In this document: positions 1-10,123 of the stretch, piece after piece
How positions within the stretch are numbered: position 1 is the stretch's first letter
How the letters are laid out: the number at the start of each line of letters is the position of its first letter
Origin: Caryophanales bacterium
GTDB taxonomy: Bacteria > Bacillota > Bacilli > Bacillales > Amphibacillaceae
Assembly: GCA_029257405.1 (NCBI GenBank)
Contig: JARIBO010000050.1
Span: 62,001-126,000 of the forward strand
DNA length: 64,000 bases
Direction of reading: 5' to 3'
Translations under genes and position numbers: made by a program
Notes under the pieces: model-generated
Told to the model about the DNA's origin: nothing
The model's database searches: none
Seen by the model: only the letters and a program-made list of their open reading frames with translations

Positions 1-17
1 ATATTTAAATTAAATTC

Positions 18-46
18 TTGCATTAAATCAGAAAAAAGCTTATGAT
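18..46 (+). promoter_or_regulatory. Sigma-A type promoter of rpsO
   Basis: A -35 box TTGCAT (18-23) and a -10 box TATGAT (41-46) are separated by 17 bases, close to the vegetative consensus. Transcription would start near 52-54, leaving a leader of about 80 bases before rpsO. Confidence 0.7.
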
Positions 47-56
47 GTTAGAGTAA

Positions 57-101
57 CCTTCGCTTGGCATTTCGAATCTCCGACGATTGCTAGGGGAATG
101 G
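57..101 (+). promoter_or_regulatory. Leader hairpin of rpsO, probable S15 autoregulatory element
   Basis: The leader can fold into a long hairpin: an outer stem pairs CCTTC (57-61) with GAA-T-GG (96-101, T99 bulged), and an inner stem pairs CTTGGCA (63-69) with TGCTAGG (88-94), including two G-U pairs. It lies between the promoter and the ribosome binding site. Ribosomal protein S15 is known to repress its own mRNA through structured leaders in several bacterial groups, including bacilli; assignment of this hairpin to that role is inference from position and foldability. Confidence 0.5.
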
Positions 102-132
102 TGTTATAAAAAAATATAGGAGGTGGCCAAAT

Positions 133-402
133 ATGGCTATTAAACCAGAACGTAAAACAGAAATTATTAATGAATACAAGGTACACGAAACAGATACAGG
201 ATCACCAGAAGTACAGATTGCTGTATTAACAGAAGATATTAATAATCTTAATGATCATTTACGTGTTCACACACGTGATCACCACTCACGTCGTGGACTA
301 TTAACAATGGTAGGTCAACGTCGTAACTTATTAACATATTTACGTAATAAAGATGTTGTTCGTTACCGCGATTTAATTGAAAAATTAGGTTTACGTAGAT
401 AA
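133..402 (+). CDS. rpsO: 30S ribosomal protein S15
   Basis: The 89-residue product has the length and full sequence pattern of S15, which binds the central domain of 16S rRNA early in small subunit assembly. The start follows a strong AGGAGGTGG site. The conserved helix region with the TGSPE motif (residues 22-26) and the HDHHSRRGL-type rRNA-binding loop (around 45-57) are intact. It stands before pnp as in most bacteria, with its own terminator between the two genes, so pnp is expressed by read-through or from its own promoter. Confidence 0.98.
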   Translation: MAIKPERKTEIINEYKVHETDTGSPEVQIAVLTEDINNLNDHLRVHTRDHHSRRGLLTMVGQRRNLLTYLRNKDVVRYRDLIEKLGLRR

Positions 403-404
403 TG

Positions 405-433
405 AAAAAGCGGGAGAAATCCTGCTTTTTTTA
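405..433 (+). terminator. Intrinsic terminator after rpsO
   Basis: AAAAAGCGGGA and TCCTGCTTTTT pair around a GAAA loop and run into a tract of T. It begins three bases past the rpsO stop codon. Confidence 0.85.
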
Positions 434-485
434 TATTGTATTATATGAATATGAAGTAGTTTATAAGTGAAAGGGGATATAAAGA

Positions 486-2600
486 ATGAAACCAGACCAT
501 AAGCAAGTGTTTGAAACAGAAATAAATGGTAAACCATTTAGAGTTGAAATTGGAGAAATGGCTAAACAAGCCAATGGTTCTTGTATGGTTTACTATGGTG
601 ATACAGCAGTTCTAGTAGCAGCAACAGCATCTAAAAAACCTAAGAGTCTTCCATTTTTTCCATTACAAGTGAATTATGAAGAACGTTTATACTCAGTAGG
701 TAAGATACCAGGAGGTTTTATTAAGCGTGAAGGTAGACCAAGTGATAATGCAGTTTTAACATCACGTTTAATTGACCGTCCAATACGTCCATTATTTCCA
801 GATGACTTTAGAAATGAAGTTCAAGTTATTACAACTGTTATGAGTGTTGAACAGGACTGTCCACCAGAAATAGCAGCAATGATTGGTGCATCAATTAGTT
901 TATCTATTTCAGATATTCCATTCGATGGTCCAATAGCTGGTATTAATATCGGTCAAATTGATGGAGAGTTTATTGTTAATCCATCGTTAGAACAACAAGA
1001 GAAAAGTGATTTAGAATTAACGGTAGCTGGAACAAGAGACGGCATAAATATGGTTGAAGCTGGTGCAGAAGAAGTAACAGAAGATATTATATTAGATGCG
1101 ATTATGTTCGGACATAAAGAAGTTGTTCGTTTAGTTGAATTTCAAGACGAAATTGTGAATTCACTTAATGTTGAAAAATTTGTTCCAGAAGTATTTGTTT
1201 TAGATGAAGCAATAGAAAAAGAAGTTGAAGCTAAAGCATACAAAGATCTTCTAGAAGCAATTAAAGTTACTGAGAAAAAATCACGTGAAGAAGCGATAGA
1301 AGCTGTTAAAACTTCTGTTATAGAAACTTATGACGAAGAAGATGAAGATACATTAACTCATGTTAAAGTATCATTAGATAACATGGTTAAAGATGGTGTT
1401 CGCTTTTTAATTACAGATGAAAAAATTCGTCCAGACGGCCGTAAAATCGATGAGATTAGAGATTTAGCTTCTCGTATCGATGTCTTGCCGCGTACACATG
1501 GTTCAGGGTTATTTACGCGTGGGCAAACACAAGCTCTAAGTGTTTGTACGCTAGGTTCATTAAGTGAACACCAGTTCCTTGATGGAATTGATTTAGAAGA
1601 AACTAAACGTTTTATGCACCATTATAACTTCCCGCAATATAGTGTAGGTGAAACAGGTCCAATCCGTGGTCCAGGCAGACGCGAAATAGGACATGGTGCG
1701 CTTGGAGAAAGAGCTTTAGAAAAAGTATTACCTTCTGAAGAAGACTTCCCATATACAATCCGTGTTGTTTCTGAAGTACTTGAATCAAATGGTTCTTCTT
1801 CACAAGCAAGTATTTGTGCAGGAACGCTTGCAATGATGGATGCAGGTATACCTATAAAAGCACCAGTAGCAGGAATTGCTATGGGTCTAATCAAAACAGG
1901 TGAAAACTATTCAGTGCTCTCAGATATTCAAGGATTAGAAGATGCTTTAGGAGATATGGACTTTAAAGTAGCAGGTACTGCAAAAGGTATTACAGCACTT
2001 CAAATGGATATAAAAATCGATGGTTTAAACCGTAATATCTTAAAAGAATCATTAGAACAAGCTAAAATTGGCCGTTTAGCTATTTTAGAGTCAATGATTG
2101 AAGTTATTAACACACCAAATGAAGAAGTTTCAAAATATGCACCTAAAATTGTTACGATGCAAATTCATCCTGACAAAATCCGTACTGTCATTGGTCCAAG
2201 TGGTAAACAAATAAATAAAATTATTGAAGAAACAGGCGTTAAAATAGATATAGAGCAAGATGGTAATGTATTTATCTCATCTACTGAGTCTGATAAAATA
2301 GCCGTAGCAAAACAAATTATTGAAGATTTAGTTCGTGAAGCTAAAGTTGGCGAAATTTATTTAGGTGAAGTTAAACGAATTGAAAAGTTTGGTGCTTTTG
2401 TTGAAATATTCAAAGGTAAAGATGGTTTAGTCCATATATCAGAATTACAAGATAAGCGTACCGAAAAAGTTGAAGACATAGTTAAAATTGGCGACGAAGT
2501 AATGGTTAAAGTTATTGAAATTGATCGTCAAGGTCGCGTTAATTTATCTCGTAAACAGGCATTAAAAGAACAAACAGAAAAAGAAACTGCTGATAAATAA
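486..2600 (+). CDS. pnp: Polyribonucleotide nucleotidyltransferase (PNPase)
   Basis: A 3'-5' phosphorolytic exoribonuclease of mRNA decay, 704 residues, the usual length. Two RNase PH-like domains (about 10-140 and 320-540) flank the all-helical linker; a KH domain carries GPSG at 570-573, and an S1 domain follows at about 620-690. The acidic C-terminal tail is short. The start has an AAGGGGAT site seven bases upstream. In Bacillus it works with RNase Y, whose gene rny is 11 kb downstream in the same orientation. No truncation or frameshift is visible. Confidence 0.98.
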   Translation: MKPDHKQVFETEINGKPFRVEIGEMAKQANGSCMVYYGDTAVLVAATASKKPKSLPFFPLQVNYEERLYSVGKIPGGFIKREGRPSDNAVLTSRLIDRPIRPLFPDDFRNEVQVITTVMSVEQDCPPEIAAMIGASISLSISDIPFDGPIAGINIGQIDGEFIVNPSLEQQEKSDLELTVAGTRDGINMVEAGAEEVTEDIILDAIMFGHKEVVRLVEFQDEIVNSLNVEKFVPEVFVLDEAIEKEVEAKAYKDLLEAIKVTEKKSREEAIEAVKTSVIETYDEEDEDTLTHVKVSLDNMVKDGVRFLITDEKIRPDGRKIDEIRDLASRIDVLPRTHGSGLFTRGQTQALSVCTLGSLSEHQFLDGIDLEETKRFMHHYNFPQYSVGETGPIRGPGRREIGHGALGERALEKVLPSEEDFPYTIRVVSEVLESNGSSSQASICAGTLAMMDAGIPIKAPVAGIAMGLIKTGENYSVLSDIQGLEDALGDMDFKVAGTAKGITALQMDIKIDGLNRNILKESLEQAKIGRLAILESMIEVINTPNEEVSKYAPKIVTMQIHPDKIRTVIGPSGKQINKIIEETGVKIDIEQDGNVFISSTESDKIAVAKQIIEDLVREAKVGEIYLGEVKRIEKFGAFVEIFKGKDGLVHISELQDKRTEKVEDIVKIGDEVMVKVIEIDRQGRVNLSRKQALKEQTEKETADK

Positions 2601-2610
2601 ATAATATTAG

Positions 2611-2642
2611 AAAAGAAGCTGGTATCCAGTTTCTTTTTTTAT
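2611..2642 (+). terminator. Intrinsic terminator after pnp
   Basis: AAAGAAGCTGG (2612-2622) pairs with CCAGTTTCTTT (2626-2636) with one G-U pair around a TAT loop, followed by T residues. Confidence 0.85.
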
Positions 2643-2755
2643 GAACATATTTAATCAGTTACTTATATTTTCCATTACAAGCTTTATTCTGATATGATAA
2701 CAAGAGAGTTAATAGAGCTGGAAAAGTTTTATAGGTAATTAAAGGAGGAAAACAC

Positions 2756-3967
2756 ATGATTGAAAAGCATACAAGTGAAAGTGGACTGCGCGTCGTTTTA
2801 GAAAACATTCCTTCTGTTAGATCAGTGACAATCGGGGTATGGATTCTAACAGGATCAAGAAATGAAACAGATATAAATAATGGTATTTCACACCTGATTG
2901 AACATATGATGTTTAAAGGAACAAAAAAAAGAACTGCACAAGAAATAGCTGAAGCATTTGATTCGATTGGCGGACAAGTCAACGCTTTTACATCTAGAGA
3001 GTATACATGTTATTATGCACGTGTTATAGATACCCATAAAGAACACGCATTAGAAGTTCTATCTGATATGTTTTTCAATTCGAAGTTCGATGAAAAAGAA
3101 TTAGAACGCGAAAAGAAAGTTGTTTCTGAAGAGATAAAAATGTATGAAGATGCACCAGATGATATTGTTCATGATTTATTATCAAAAGCAGCATTTGGCA
3201 GTCATTCTTTAGGATATCCAATATTAGGGACAGATTCACATTTACAATCATTTACACGTGAAGATTTATTCGAATACAAACGCAAATTTTATAATCCAGA
3301 AAATGTAGTTATATCAGTGGCTGGAAATGTAGATACTGACTTTATTTCAAAAGTTGAAAGTTATTTTGATAATTTTGAAAATGAAAGAATCTCTAATAAA
3401 ATTGAAAAGCCAATTTTTCTGGCAGAAGACTTAAATAGGTCTAAAGATACTGAACAAGCACATTTATGTTTTGGTTATGAAGGTATTCCGATTAATGATG
3501 AAAGGTATTCTAGTTTAGCTGTTTTAAATAATGTTTTAGGCGGTAGTATGAGTTCACGACTATTCCAAGAAGTACGTGAAGAAAAAGGTCTTGCATACTC
3601 TGTGTTTTCACATCACTCTAGTTACTTAGATAGTGGACTACTGACAATTTATGCAGGTACAGGTAATGATAGTTTGCCGGCATTAAAATCAACTATTGAG
3701 TCAACATTAGAAAATTTAGTGTCTGAAGGAATTACTGACAAAGAATTAAAAAACAGTCAAGAACAACTTAAAGGACAAATCATGTTAAGTTTAGAAAATA
3801 CAAGTAGTCGTATGATGCGAAATGGCCGAAATGAATTACTGTTAGGTAAACATCGTAGCTTAGATGACATTATTTTAGATCTTAATGCAGTTAATCATAA
3901 GTCAATCAAAGAAATAAGTAATCAAGTGTTTTCTGCACGTCCAGCAATTGCTTTAGTTGCTCCATAA
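2756..3967 (+). CDS. mlpA: M16 family zinc metallopeptidase, MlpA/YmxG-like
   Basis: A pitrilysin-family peptidase of 403 residues. The inverted zinc motif HxxEH is HLIEH at residues 46-50, with the distal glutamate within the EEIKMYED segment about 75 residues later. The C-terminal half keeps the G-SSRLF-EVRE-KGLAY pattern of the inactive M16 repeat. B. subtilis has mlpA (ymxG) at the same place after pnp, where it has been linked to control of extracellular protease genes. No signal peptide is visible, so it is probably cytoplasmic. The start follows AAAGGAGG. Confidence 0.93.
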   Translation: MIEKHTSESGLRVVLENIPSVRSVTIGVWILTGSRNETDINNGISHLIEHMMFKGTKKRTAQEIAEAFDSIGGQVNAFTSREYTCYYARVIDTHKEHALEVLSDMFFNSKFDEKELEREKKVVSEEIKMYEDAPDDIVHDLLSKAAFGSHSLGYPILGTDSHLQSFTREDLFEYKRKFYNPENVVISVAGNVDTDFISKVESYFDNFENERISNKIEKPIFLAEDLNRSKDTEQAHLCFGYEGIPINDERYSSLAVLNNVLGGSMSSRLFQEVREEKGLAYSVFSHHSSYLDSGLLTIYAGTGNDSLPALKSTIESTLENLVSEGITDKELKNSQEQLKGQIMLSLENTSSRMMRNGRNELLLGKHRSLDDIILDLNAVNHKSIKEISNQVFSARPAIALVAP

Positions 3968-4072
3968 ACATTATAATTTTAGATTTTAATTACTTTATGA
4001 TAAGAAGTATGGTATCATTAATACTTAAAGGCTTATAATTTAATATTCTGTTAATTAAAAGGAGTTAAAAAA

Positions 4073-5122
4073 ATGTCAAACGCAAAAACATATAATATTG
4101 CTATTGTTGGTGCAACAGGAGCAGTTGGTCAAAACATAATTACTTTTATTGAAGAAAACCCATTTCCAATCGGTGAAGTGAAATTACTTTCTTCTCCGCG
4201 TTCTGCAGGTAGTAAAGTAAAAGTAAATGATATAGAATTAACTGTTGAAGAAGCAAAAGAAACAAGTTTCGAGGGAATAGATATTGCATTCTTTTCAGCA
4301 GGCGGATCTGTTTCTGAAGCTTTAGTTCCAGCTGCAATTAAAAGCGGTGCTATTGCTATAGATAATACAAGTGCATTTAGAATGGATGAAACTGTACCTT
4401 TAGTTGTTCCAGAGGTAAATGCGAATCATCTTAAAGAAAATAAAGGTTTAATTGCCAATCCGAATTGTTCAACAATTCAAATGGTGGCAGCATTAAAACC
4501 AATCCAAGAAAAATTAGGTTTAAATAAAATAATCGTATCAACTTACCAAGCTGTTTCTGGAGCAGGACTTGCAGCTGAAGAAGAATTAGTTAATCAAACT
4601 CATCAATCTTTAAAACAAGAAGAAATGACCGCAGAAGTTCTTCCTGCTGGTGGAGATAAAAAACATTATCCAATTGCTTTTAATGCTCTACCGCAAATTG
4701 ATTTATTTGAAGACAATGGTTATACAAAAGAAGAAATGAAAATGATTAATGAAACAAAAAAAATTATGAATGATGACACGTTACAAGTAGCTGCTACTTG
4801 TGTAAGATTACCAGTTTTCACATCACATGCAGAGAGTGTGTATGTTGAAATTGATCAAGCAGGAATATCAGCGGATAAATTTAAAGAGATAATCGCTAGT
4901 GGTGAAGGAATTATTCTAGAAGATGATCCGGCCACTCAAACTTATCCAACTCCGCTTAGTTCAGCAGGTAAAAAAGAAGTATTTGTTGGAAGAGTTCGTA
5001 AAGATTTAGATAATGATAAAGGCTTCCATTTATGGATTGTGTCAGATAATTTGATAAAAGGTGCAGCTTGGAATACAGTCCAAATAGCCCAATCATTAGT
5101 TGAACAAAATCTAGTAAAATAA
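4073..5122 (+). CDS. asd: Aspartate-semialdehyde dehydrogenase
   Basis: NADP-dependent enzyme making aspartate semialdehyde, the branch point to lysine/diaminopimelate, threonine and methionine. The N-terminal Rossmann motif GATGAVG is at 13-19 and the catalytic cysteine is C132 in NPNCST. Length (349) is normal. In B. subtilis asd is flanked by spoVFAB and dapG-dapA; here it stands alone between mlpA and ftsK, with its own terminator. The product feeds lysA (22 kb), also in this window. Confidence 0.97.
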   Translation: MSNAKTYNIAIVGATGAVGQNIITFIEENPFPIGEVKLLSSPRSAGSKVKVNDIELTVEEAKETSFEGIDIAFFSAGGSVSEALVPAAIKSGAIAIDNTSAFRMDETVPLVVPEVNANHLKENKGLIANPNCSTIQMVAALKPIQEKLGLNKIIVSTYQAVSGAGLAAEEELVNQTHQSLKQEEMTAEVLPAGGDKKHYPIAFNALPQIDLFEDNGYTKEEMKMINETKKIMNDDTLQVAATCVRLPVFTSHAESVYVEIDQAGISADKFKEIIASGEGIILEDDPATQTYPTPLSSAGKKEVFVGRVRKDLDNDKGFHLWIVSDNLIKGAAWNTVQIAQSLVEQNLVK

Positions 5123-5126
5123 AGTC

Positions 5127-5163
5127 ACACAAAAAAGCGACAGTTTCTGTCGCTTTTTTGTGT
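5127..5163 (+). terminator. Strong terminator after asd
   Basis: A perfect 17-base inverted repeat (5127-5143 and 5147-5163) with a TTT loop; the stem holds GCGACAG flanked by A and T tracts, so it could terminate from either side. Confidence 0.92.
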
Positions 5164-5180
5164 TTAACATAATTTATAAA

Positions 5181-5201
5181 CCTTAGTATGTTATACTAAG
5201 G
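5181..5201. promoter_or_regulatory. Perfect palindrome in the ftsK promoter region, operator-like
   Basis: CCTTAGTAT (5181-5189) and ATACTAAGG (5193-5201) are exact inverted copies around GTT. The right arm contains TATACT, a good -10 box, 53 bases before the ftsK start. No convincing -35 box is placed 16-18 bases upstream. It may be a repressor operator over the promoter, or a small hairpin; no T-tract follows, so it is not a terminator. Confidence 0.45.
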
Positions 5202-5252
5202 AACGGATATATTAGAAGCTTTTATAAAACATATTAGAAAGGATCGTTTTAA

Positions 5253-7535
5253 GTGGCGAAGAAACCAAAACGTAAGCCAAATAGAAAAAAACAAACTAAA
5301 ACTAAAAATAGAATTCATTTTGAAATTATAGGATTGTTTTTTATTTTATTTGCTATATTTAGTAGTGGAGCAAATTTTATAAGTGATGGTTTCATTCCTT
5401 CTATATTAGAATATATACTTAGGTTTATTTTAGGTATGTGGTATTTTATTGGATCAATCTTATTATTAATATTAGGAATATATATAATTATAAAAAAAGG
5501 ATATCCAAAATTCATTACCCGAAAAAAAACAGGTTTAATGATTTTATTCCTAGGTGGCTTGTTGTTAACCCACATATATATATTAGAATCTGCACTTATT
5601 TATAATTCAAATGAAAATATTATCAATTTAACTTGGACAAATTTTGTTAATTATATAAATGGAACAGCGCGTGGAATAATGACAGCAGGTGGAATGACTG
5701 GTGCAATATTACTTACGTTAACTTTTTATTTATTCTCGAGTATAGGAGCTAAAATAATTGGTTATTTTATGGCTATTATCGGAGTTTTAATGGTAACTGA
5801 TTTATCTTTAGGAGAGTTATTTAAAAAGACATATGCATCAATTACTAAAATAATGGCAAAATTAAAGTATACTTATAGTGAAAAAAGAAAGCATAAAAAA
5901 GAAGAAAAATCAGAACAAAAATTAAAAGATGAAAAAGAAGAAAAAGAAATCAAAGAAGAAGTAAAAGAAAAAACAATTGAAAAGCCAAAAAATATTGAAC
6001 CAGCTGTATATTATGCATATGAAGAAAATAATCATGAGCAGTTAACCTTGCCAATGGAAGATGAAAAAGAAATTATTGAACCGATTAACTATGCAGAAGC
6101 GGAAAATAGTGATTATGTATTACCTCCAATGTCAATATTAAATAACCCGACTGCAAATAATCAACAGCAAGAAAAATCAGTGATAAAAAAGACTGTAAAA
6201 CTGTTAGAAGAAACATTTAAAAGTTTTGGAGTAAAAGCAACTATTTCTAATGTACATGTTGGACCAGCAGTTACTAAATATGAAGTAAATCCTGAAGCAG
6301 GTGTTAAAGTAAGTCGAATCGTTAATTTACATGATGATTTAGCACTCGCACTTGCAGCTCAAGATATTCGAATTGAAGCACCAATACCAGGTAAAGCTGC
6401 TGTTGGAATTGAAGTTCCTAATGAAAAGGTCGCGATGGTGTCATTAAAAGAAGTGATCGAACCATCGACTAAATCACATGAAAAATTATTATTTGGTTTG
6501 GGAAGAGACATTTCTGGAAATGCGATTGTTGGCGAATTAAACAAAATGCCTCATATGTTAATTGCAGGTGCGACGGGTAGTGGTAAAAGTGTATGTATCA
6601 ACGGGATTATTACTTCAATTTTAATGCGCGCAAAACCTCACGAAGTAAAAATGATGATGATCGATCCAAAAAAGGTTGAGTTAAATGTTTATAACGGAAT
6701 ACCACATTTACTTACACCTGTAGTAACTGATCCTAAACAAGCATCTATAGCATTAAAAAAAGTAGTTGTTGAAATGGAAAGACGTTATGATCTATTCTCA
6801 GAAACCGGCACGAGAAATTTAGAAGGTTACAATGAATATCTAAAAAAAGAAAATATAAATAAAGAAGATAAAGAACCTTACTTACCTTATATTGTTGTGT
6901 TAGTTGATGAACTTGCTGATCTAATGATGGTAGCTTCAAGTGAAGTGGAAGATGCTATTACAAGACTTGCCCAAATGGCTAGGGCTGCAGGAATTCATTT
7001 AATTATTGCAACACAAAGACCTTCTGTTGATGTTATCACTGGGGTAATTAAAGCAAATATCCCATCTCGAATCGCATTTAGTGTGTCTTCACAAATTGAT
7101 TCTCGAACGATACTAGACATGGGCGGAGCTGAAAAATTACTTGGTCAAGGGGATATGCTTTATATACCGGTAGGCATGTCTAAACCTTTAAGAGTTCAAG
7201 GAGCGTTTTTATCAGATGAAGAGGTAGAAAAAGTAGTTAATCATTGTATCTCACAACAAAAAGCATCTTACCAAGAAGAAATGACTCCTGAAGTACCATC
7301 TGAAGTTGAAGAAGAAGTAGATGATGAACTTTATTTAGACGCCGTTACACTTATTGTTGAGATGCAAAGTGCGAGTATATCTATGTTACAAAGAAGATTT
7401 AGAATAGGGTACAATCGTGCTGCGCGTTTAATTGATGCAATGGAAAGTCGTGGTGTCGTAGGGCCACCTGAAGGTACGAAACCTCGCATTGTCCTAATTG
7501 ATGAAAATGAACTGTCTCGTGATACTGAAGAATAA
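5253..7535 (+). CDS. ftsK: DNA translocase FtsK/SpoIIIE
   Basis: Septum-located ATP-driven DNA pump that clears the chromosome from the closing division septum. 760 residues: four to five membrane helices in the first 190, a highly charged Lys/Glu linker (about 205-250), the alpha and beta RecA-like motor with Walker A GATGSGKS at 439-446, [10 protein letters not shown] as Walker B, and a C-terminal winged-helix gamma domain (about 690-750) that reads polar chromosome sequences. The start is GTG behind AAGGAT. It sits between asd and ymfI as in Bacillus, where the same gene is spoIIIE. XerD is also encoded in this window. Confidence 0.96.
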   Translation: MAKKPKRKPNRKKQTKTKNRIHFEIIGLFFILFAIFSSGANFISDGFIPSILEYILRFILGMWYFIGSILLLILGIYIIIKKGYPKFITRKKTGLMILFLGGLLLTHIYILESALIYNSNENIINLTWTNFVNYINGTARGIMTAGGMTGAILLTLTFYLFSSIGAKIIGYFMAIIGVLMVTDLSLGELFKKTYASITKIMAKLKYTYSEKRKHKKEEKSEQKLKDEKEEKEIKEEVKEKTIEKPKNIEPAVYYAYEENNHEQLTLPMEDEKEIIEPINYAEAENSDYVLPPMSILNNPTANNQQQEKSVIKKTVKLLEETFKSFGVKATISNVHVGPAVTKYEVNPEAGVKVSRIVNLHDDLALALAAQDIRIEAPIPGKAAVGIEVPNEKVAMVSLKEVIEPSTKSHEKLLFGLGRDISGNAIVGELNKMPHMLIAGATGSGKSVCINGIITSILMRAKPHEVKMMMIDPKKVELNVYNGIPHLLTPVVTDPKQASIALKKVVVEMERRYDLFSETGTRNLEGYNEYLKKENINKEDKEPYLPYIVVLVDELADLMMVASSEVEDAITRLAQMARAAGIHLIIATQRPSVDVITGVIKANIPSRIAFSVSSQIDSRTILDMGGAEKLLGQGDMLYIPVGMSKPLRVQGAFLSDEEVEKVVNHCISQQKASYQEEMTPEVPSEVEEEVDDELYLDAVTLIVEMQSASISMLQRRFRIGYNRAARLIDAMESRGVVGPPEGTKPRIVLIDENELSRDTEE

Positions 7536-7589
7536 AGAGGCGAAATTAAATCTGGTTTTATGACTATAACTTTGAAAGAAAGTGATTAA

Positions 7590-8306
7590 ATGAATGAGAA
7601 TGTGTTAGTGATTGGAGCGAGTGGCGACATAGGTCGAACAATCGTTCAAGAACTAGCTAAAGAAGGTTATTCATTGCTTTTACATTATCATAAAAACACT
7701 GAAAAAATTAAAGAATTAACAAACAGCTTATCTCCTGAAAAAGTATTAGGCGTTTATCAAGCAAATTTAACATCTAAAATTGAAATACAAAAAATGTTAG
7801 ATAATATTATTTACCCTGTTCATTCTATTGTATTTGTAAGTGGCCTTGCTGACAATACTTTATTTCAAGAAACAACTGAAAAAATGATGGATTATATGTT
7901 ATCACTTCATGTAAAAGCACCATGGAAAATAACTCAACACTTTTTGCAGCCAATGATTAGAAATAACTATGGTAAAATAATTTTTATTACTTCTATATGG
8001 GGAGAAGTAGGTGCTAGTAATGAAGTGATTTATTCATCAGTAAAAGGAGCTCAAAACAGCTTTGTAAAAGCATTAGCCAAAGAAGTTGGTCCGAGTGGAA
8101 TATTAGTTAATGGTATTAGTCCTGGATTTATTGATACTAAGATGAATCAACATTTAAATTCAGATGAAATTGATAATATTATTTCAGAAATCCCACTTAA
8201 TCGAGCAGGTTTACCTAGGGATGTAGCTAATGCCGTTAGTTTTTTAATGAGTGAAAAAGCAAGCTATATTCAAGGAGATATTATTAAAGTAACAGGCGGT
8301 TGGTAA
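7590..8306 (+). CDS. ymfI: SDR oxidoreductase, probable EF-P 5-aminopentanone reductase YmfI
   Basis: A classical short-chain dehydrogenase of 238 residues with GASGDIG at 9-15 for NAD(P) and YSSVK at 148-152 (catalytic Tyr and Lys). Position between ftsK and ymfK/rodZ matches B. subtilis ymfI, whose product reduces the 5-aminopentanone group on a lysine of elongation factor P. The family resembles FabG, but location favours YmfI. The ymfF and ymfH peptidase genes that precede it in Bacillus are absent. The ribosome binding site is weak (GAAAGTGA). Confidence 0.85.
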   Translation: MNENVLVIGASGDIGRTIVQELAKEGYSLLLHYHKNTEKIKELTNSLSPEKVLGVYQANLTSKIEIQKMLDNIIYPVHSIVFVSGLADNTLFQETTEKMMDYMLSLHVKAPWKITQHFLQPMIRNNYGKIIFITSIWGEVGASNEVIYSSVKGAQNSFVKALAKEVGPSGILVNGISPGFIDTKMNQHLNSDEIDNIISEIPLNRAGLPRDVANAVSFLMSEKASYIQGDIIKVTGGW

Positions 8307-8391
8307 AATGACTTTAAACTAGATTAGATTGCAATTTACTGATATTTTAGGTAAAATTGGTTTAGCTTTATTGTCAGAGGAGGGTTTTAAA

Positions 8392-9183
8392 GTGGATAAA
8401 ACAGAATGGTATTTTGAATACGAACTCCAAAACAATCGTCCTGGGTTACTTGGTGATATATCGTCATTACTTGGTATGTTGTCGATAAATATTATAATGA
8501 TAAATAGTATTGAAAATTCTAAACGAGGTATGTTACTTCTATCTAAAGATGATGAAAATATTACACGTTTGAAAACGATACTTGAAAAGGTAGATACTGT
8601 TAAAATTATGAAGCTAAGAGTACCTAAAATAACAGATAGATTAGCAGTAAGACATGGTAAATACATACATTTGGATGCTGAAAATCGGAAAACTGTTAAG
8701 TTTGTTAGAGAAGAATTTGGTATCCTCGTTGATTTTATGGCAGAGATTTTTAAAAGTAAAGGAAATAAACTTATTGGCGTAAGAGGTATGCCACGTGTAG
8801 GAAAAACAGAAGCAATTGTTGCAGGAAGTGTGAGTGCAAATAAAAAATGGTTATTTGTATCTAGTACATTACTAAAGCAAACTGTCCGTAATCAATTAAT
8901 TGACGGTGAATACGGTGAAGATTATATCTACATTATTGATGGTGTGGTTTCTCAACAAAGATCGAGTGATCAGCATTGGCAATTAATTAGGGAAATCATG
9001 CAGCTACCTGCTACTAAAGTAATTGAACATCCAGATATATTTGTTCAAACGACTGAATACTCAATAGATGATTTTGATTTTATTATTGAGATCCGTCGAG
9101 ATAAAGATGAAGAAATAACATACGAAACAATTGAAAAAAATTTATTTGATCAAAATGATGGATTTTCAATGTTTAATTTTTAA
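8392..9183 (+). CDS. ymfK: YmfK family protein (DUF3388), ACT-like plus P-loop
   Basis: Uncharacterised protein of 263 residues. I place the start at GTG 8392 behind GAGGAGGG, since homologues begin near the KTEWYFEYEL segment; a longer reading from a TTG at 8329 has no ribosome binding site. The first 75 residues look like an ACT regulatory fold (NRPGLLGDISSLLG-like). The second half has a Walker A-like GMPRVGKT around residues 128-135 and aromatic/acidic strands, as in small P-loop NTPases. It lies between ymfI and rodZ as in Bacillus. Function unknown. Confidence 0.85.
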   Translation: MDKTEWYFEYELQNNRPGLLGDISSLLGMLSINIIMINSIENSKRGMLLLSKDDENITRLKTILEKVDTVKIMKLRVPKITDRLAVRHGKYIHLDAENRKTVKFVREEFGILVDFMAEIFKSKGNKLIGVRGMPRVGKTEAIVAGSVSANKKWLFVSSTLLKQTVRNQLIDGEYGEDYIYIIDGVVSQQRSSDQHWQLIREIMQLPATKVIEHPDIFVQTTEYSIDDFDFIIEIRRDKDEEITYETIEKNLFDQNDGFSMFNF

Positions 9184-9200
9184 AATAGGTGGTGTAGGAT

Positions 9201-10058
9201 ATGGAAATTGGGACGTTATTAAAAGAAACAAGAGAAGAAAAAGGTTATACTTTAGACGATATCCAAATAAAAACAAAAATACAAAAAAAATATCTTGAAG
9301 CTATTGAACAAGAAGATTTTGACGTTCTTCCAGGTAAATTTTATGCGCGAGCTTTTATTAGAGAGTACGCAGAAGTATTAGAACTTGACCCAGATGTTGT
9401 GTTATCTAATTATAAAGAAGAAGATCCTATTCCTGAAGAAGTGATGAATTATACAAGAATAAACCGTACTGAAAATATAATGGAAAATAAAGGTTCGTCA
9501 ATCCTTTCATTTATTCCTACAGCTATTGTTGCTTTATTAGTTGTAGCTATTATAGGTGTTGCATTCATGTATTATCAAAAATCATTATCAGATTCTGAAG
9601 GAGATACTGTTAAAAGTAACGAAACCGATGAGGTAGTTAGACATTCAGATGATGGTGGTAAAGAACCAGAACCTGTAGAGGATGAAAAAGATACTAAAGA
9701 AGAGAAAGAAAAAGAAACTGAAAAAAAACCTGAAATTAAATTAATTGAAAAAGGTACAGGTAACTCACCAGAATCAACTTTAGAAGTTAAGGGATTAGAT
9801 AAAAAAGTAAAAGTAGAAGTTAAAACAACAGAGGATACTTACTTAGAAGTAAAAGATGACAATGATAAAACTTATTTTGCTGATATGTTTACAAGCGAAT
9901 CGACAGATAACGAATTTGATTTATCAAATCAAGAAAGAATTTACTTTAACGTAGGAAATGCTTCAGGTGTGTCAATTAAAATAAATGGTCAAGAATTAGA
10001 ATTTCCAGTGGACCCGAAGAAAAGTGTTCATCAGAAAATCTGGGTAAATATAAAATAG
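9201..10058 (+). CDS. rodZ: RodZ/YmfM-like membrane-anchored cell shape protein
   Basis: 285 residues: an N-terminal helix-turn-helix of the RodZ type (about 1-70), a single membrane helix near 98-120, a Lys/Glu-rich linker (about 130-180) and a C-terminal extracellular beta domain (DUF4115-like, about 195-280). RodZ links MreB filaments to the wall machinery in rods; cocci of this group keep ymfM at the same place before pgsA, so its role here may differ. The start follows TAGGTGGTG. Confidence is high for the family, lower for the role. Confidence 0.9.
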   Translation: MEIGTLLKETREEKGYTLDDIQIKTKIQKKYLEAIEQEDFDVLPGKFYARAFIREYAEVLELDPDVVLSNYKEEDPIPEEVMNYTRINRTENIMENKGSSILSFIPTAIVALLVVAIIGVAFMYYQKSLSDSEGDTVKSNETDEVVRHSDDGGKEPEPVEDEKDTKEEKEKETEKKPEIKLIEKGTGNSPESTLEVKGLDKKVKVEVKTTEDTYLEVKDDNDKTYFADMFTSESTDNEFDLSNQERIYFNVGNASGVSIKINGQELEFPVDPKKSVHQKIWVNIK

Positions 10059-10068
10059 ATAGCCTGGT

Positions 10069-10097
10069 AAAATGCTCCTTGCTAAAGGAGCATTTTT
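10069..10097 (+). terminator. Intrinsic terminator after rodZ
   Basis: AATGCTCCTT (10071-10080) and AAGGAGCATT (10085-10094) pair around GCTA, followed by T residues. Confidence 0.85.
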
Positions 10098-10123
10098 ATT
10101 TAATAAATTAATGAGGAGTTTTT

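Noticed and set aside
8319-8666. A 115-codon open frame on the minus strand across the start of ymfK
   Set aside because: Antisense to a conserved protein and without a plausible start site.
9660-9740. Low-complexity Lys/Glu-rich repeat in rodZ
   Set aside because: It is the normal charged linker of this protein, not a DNA repeat family.
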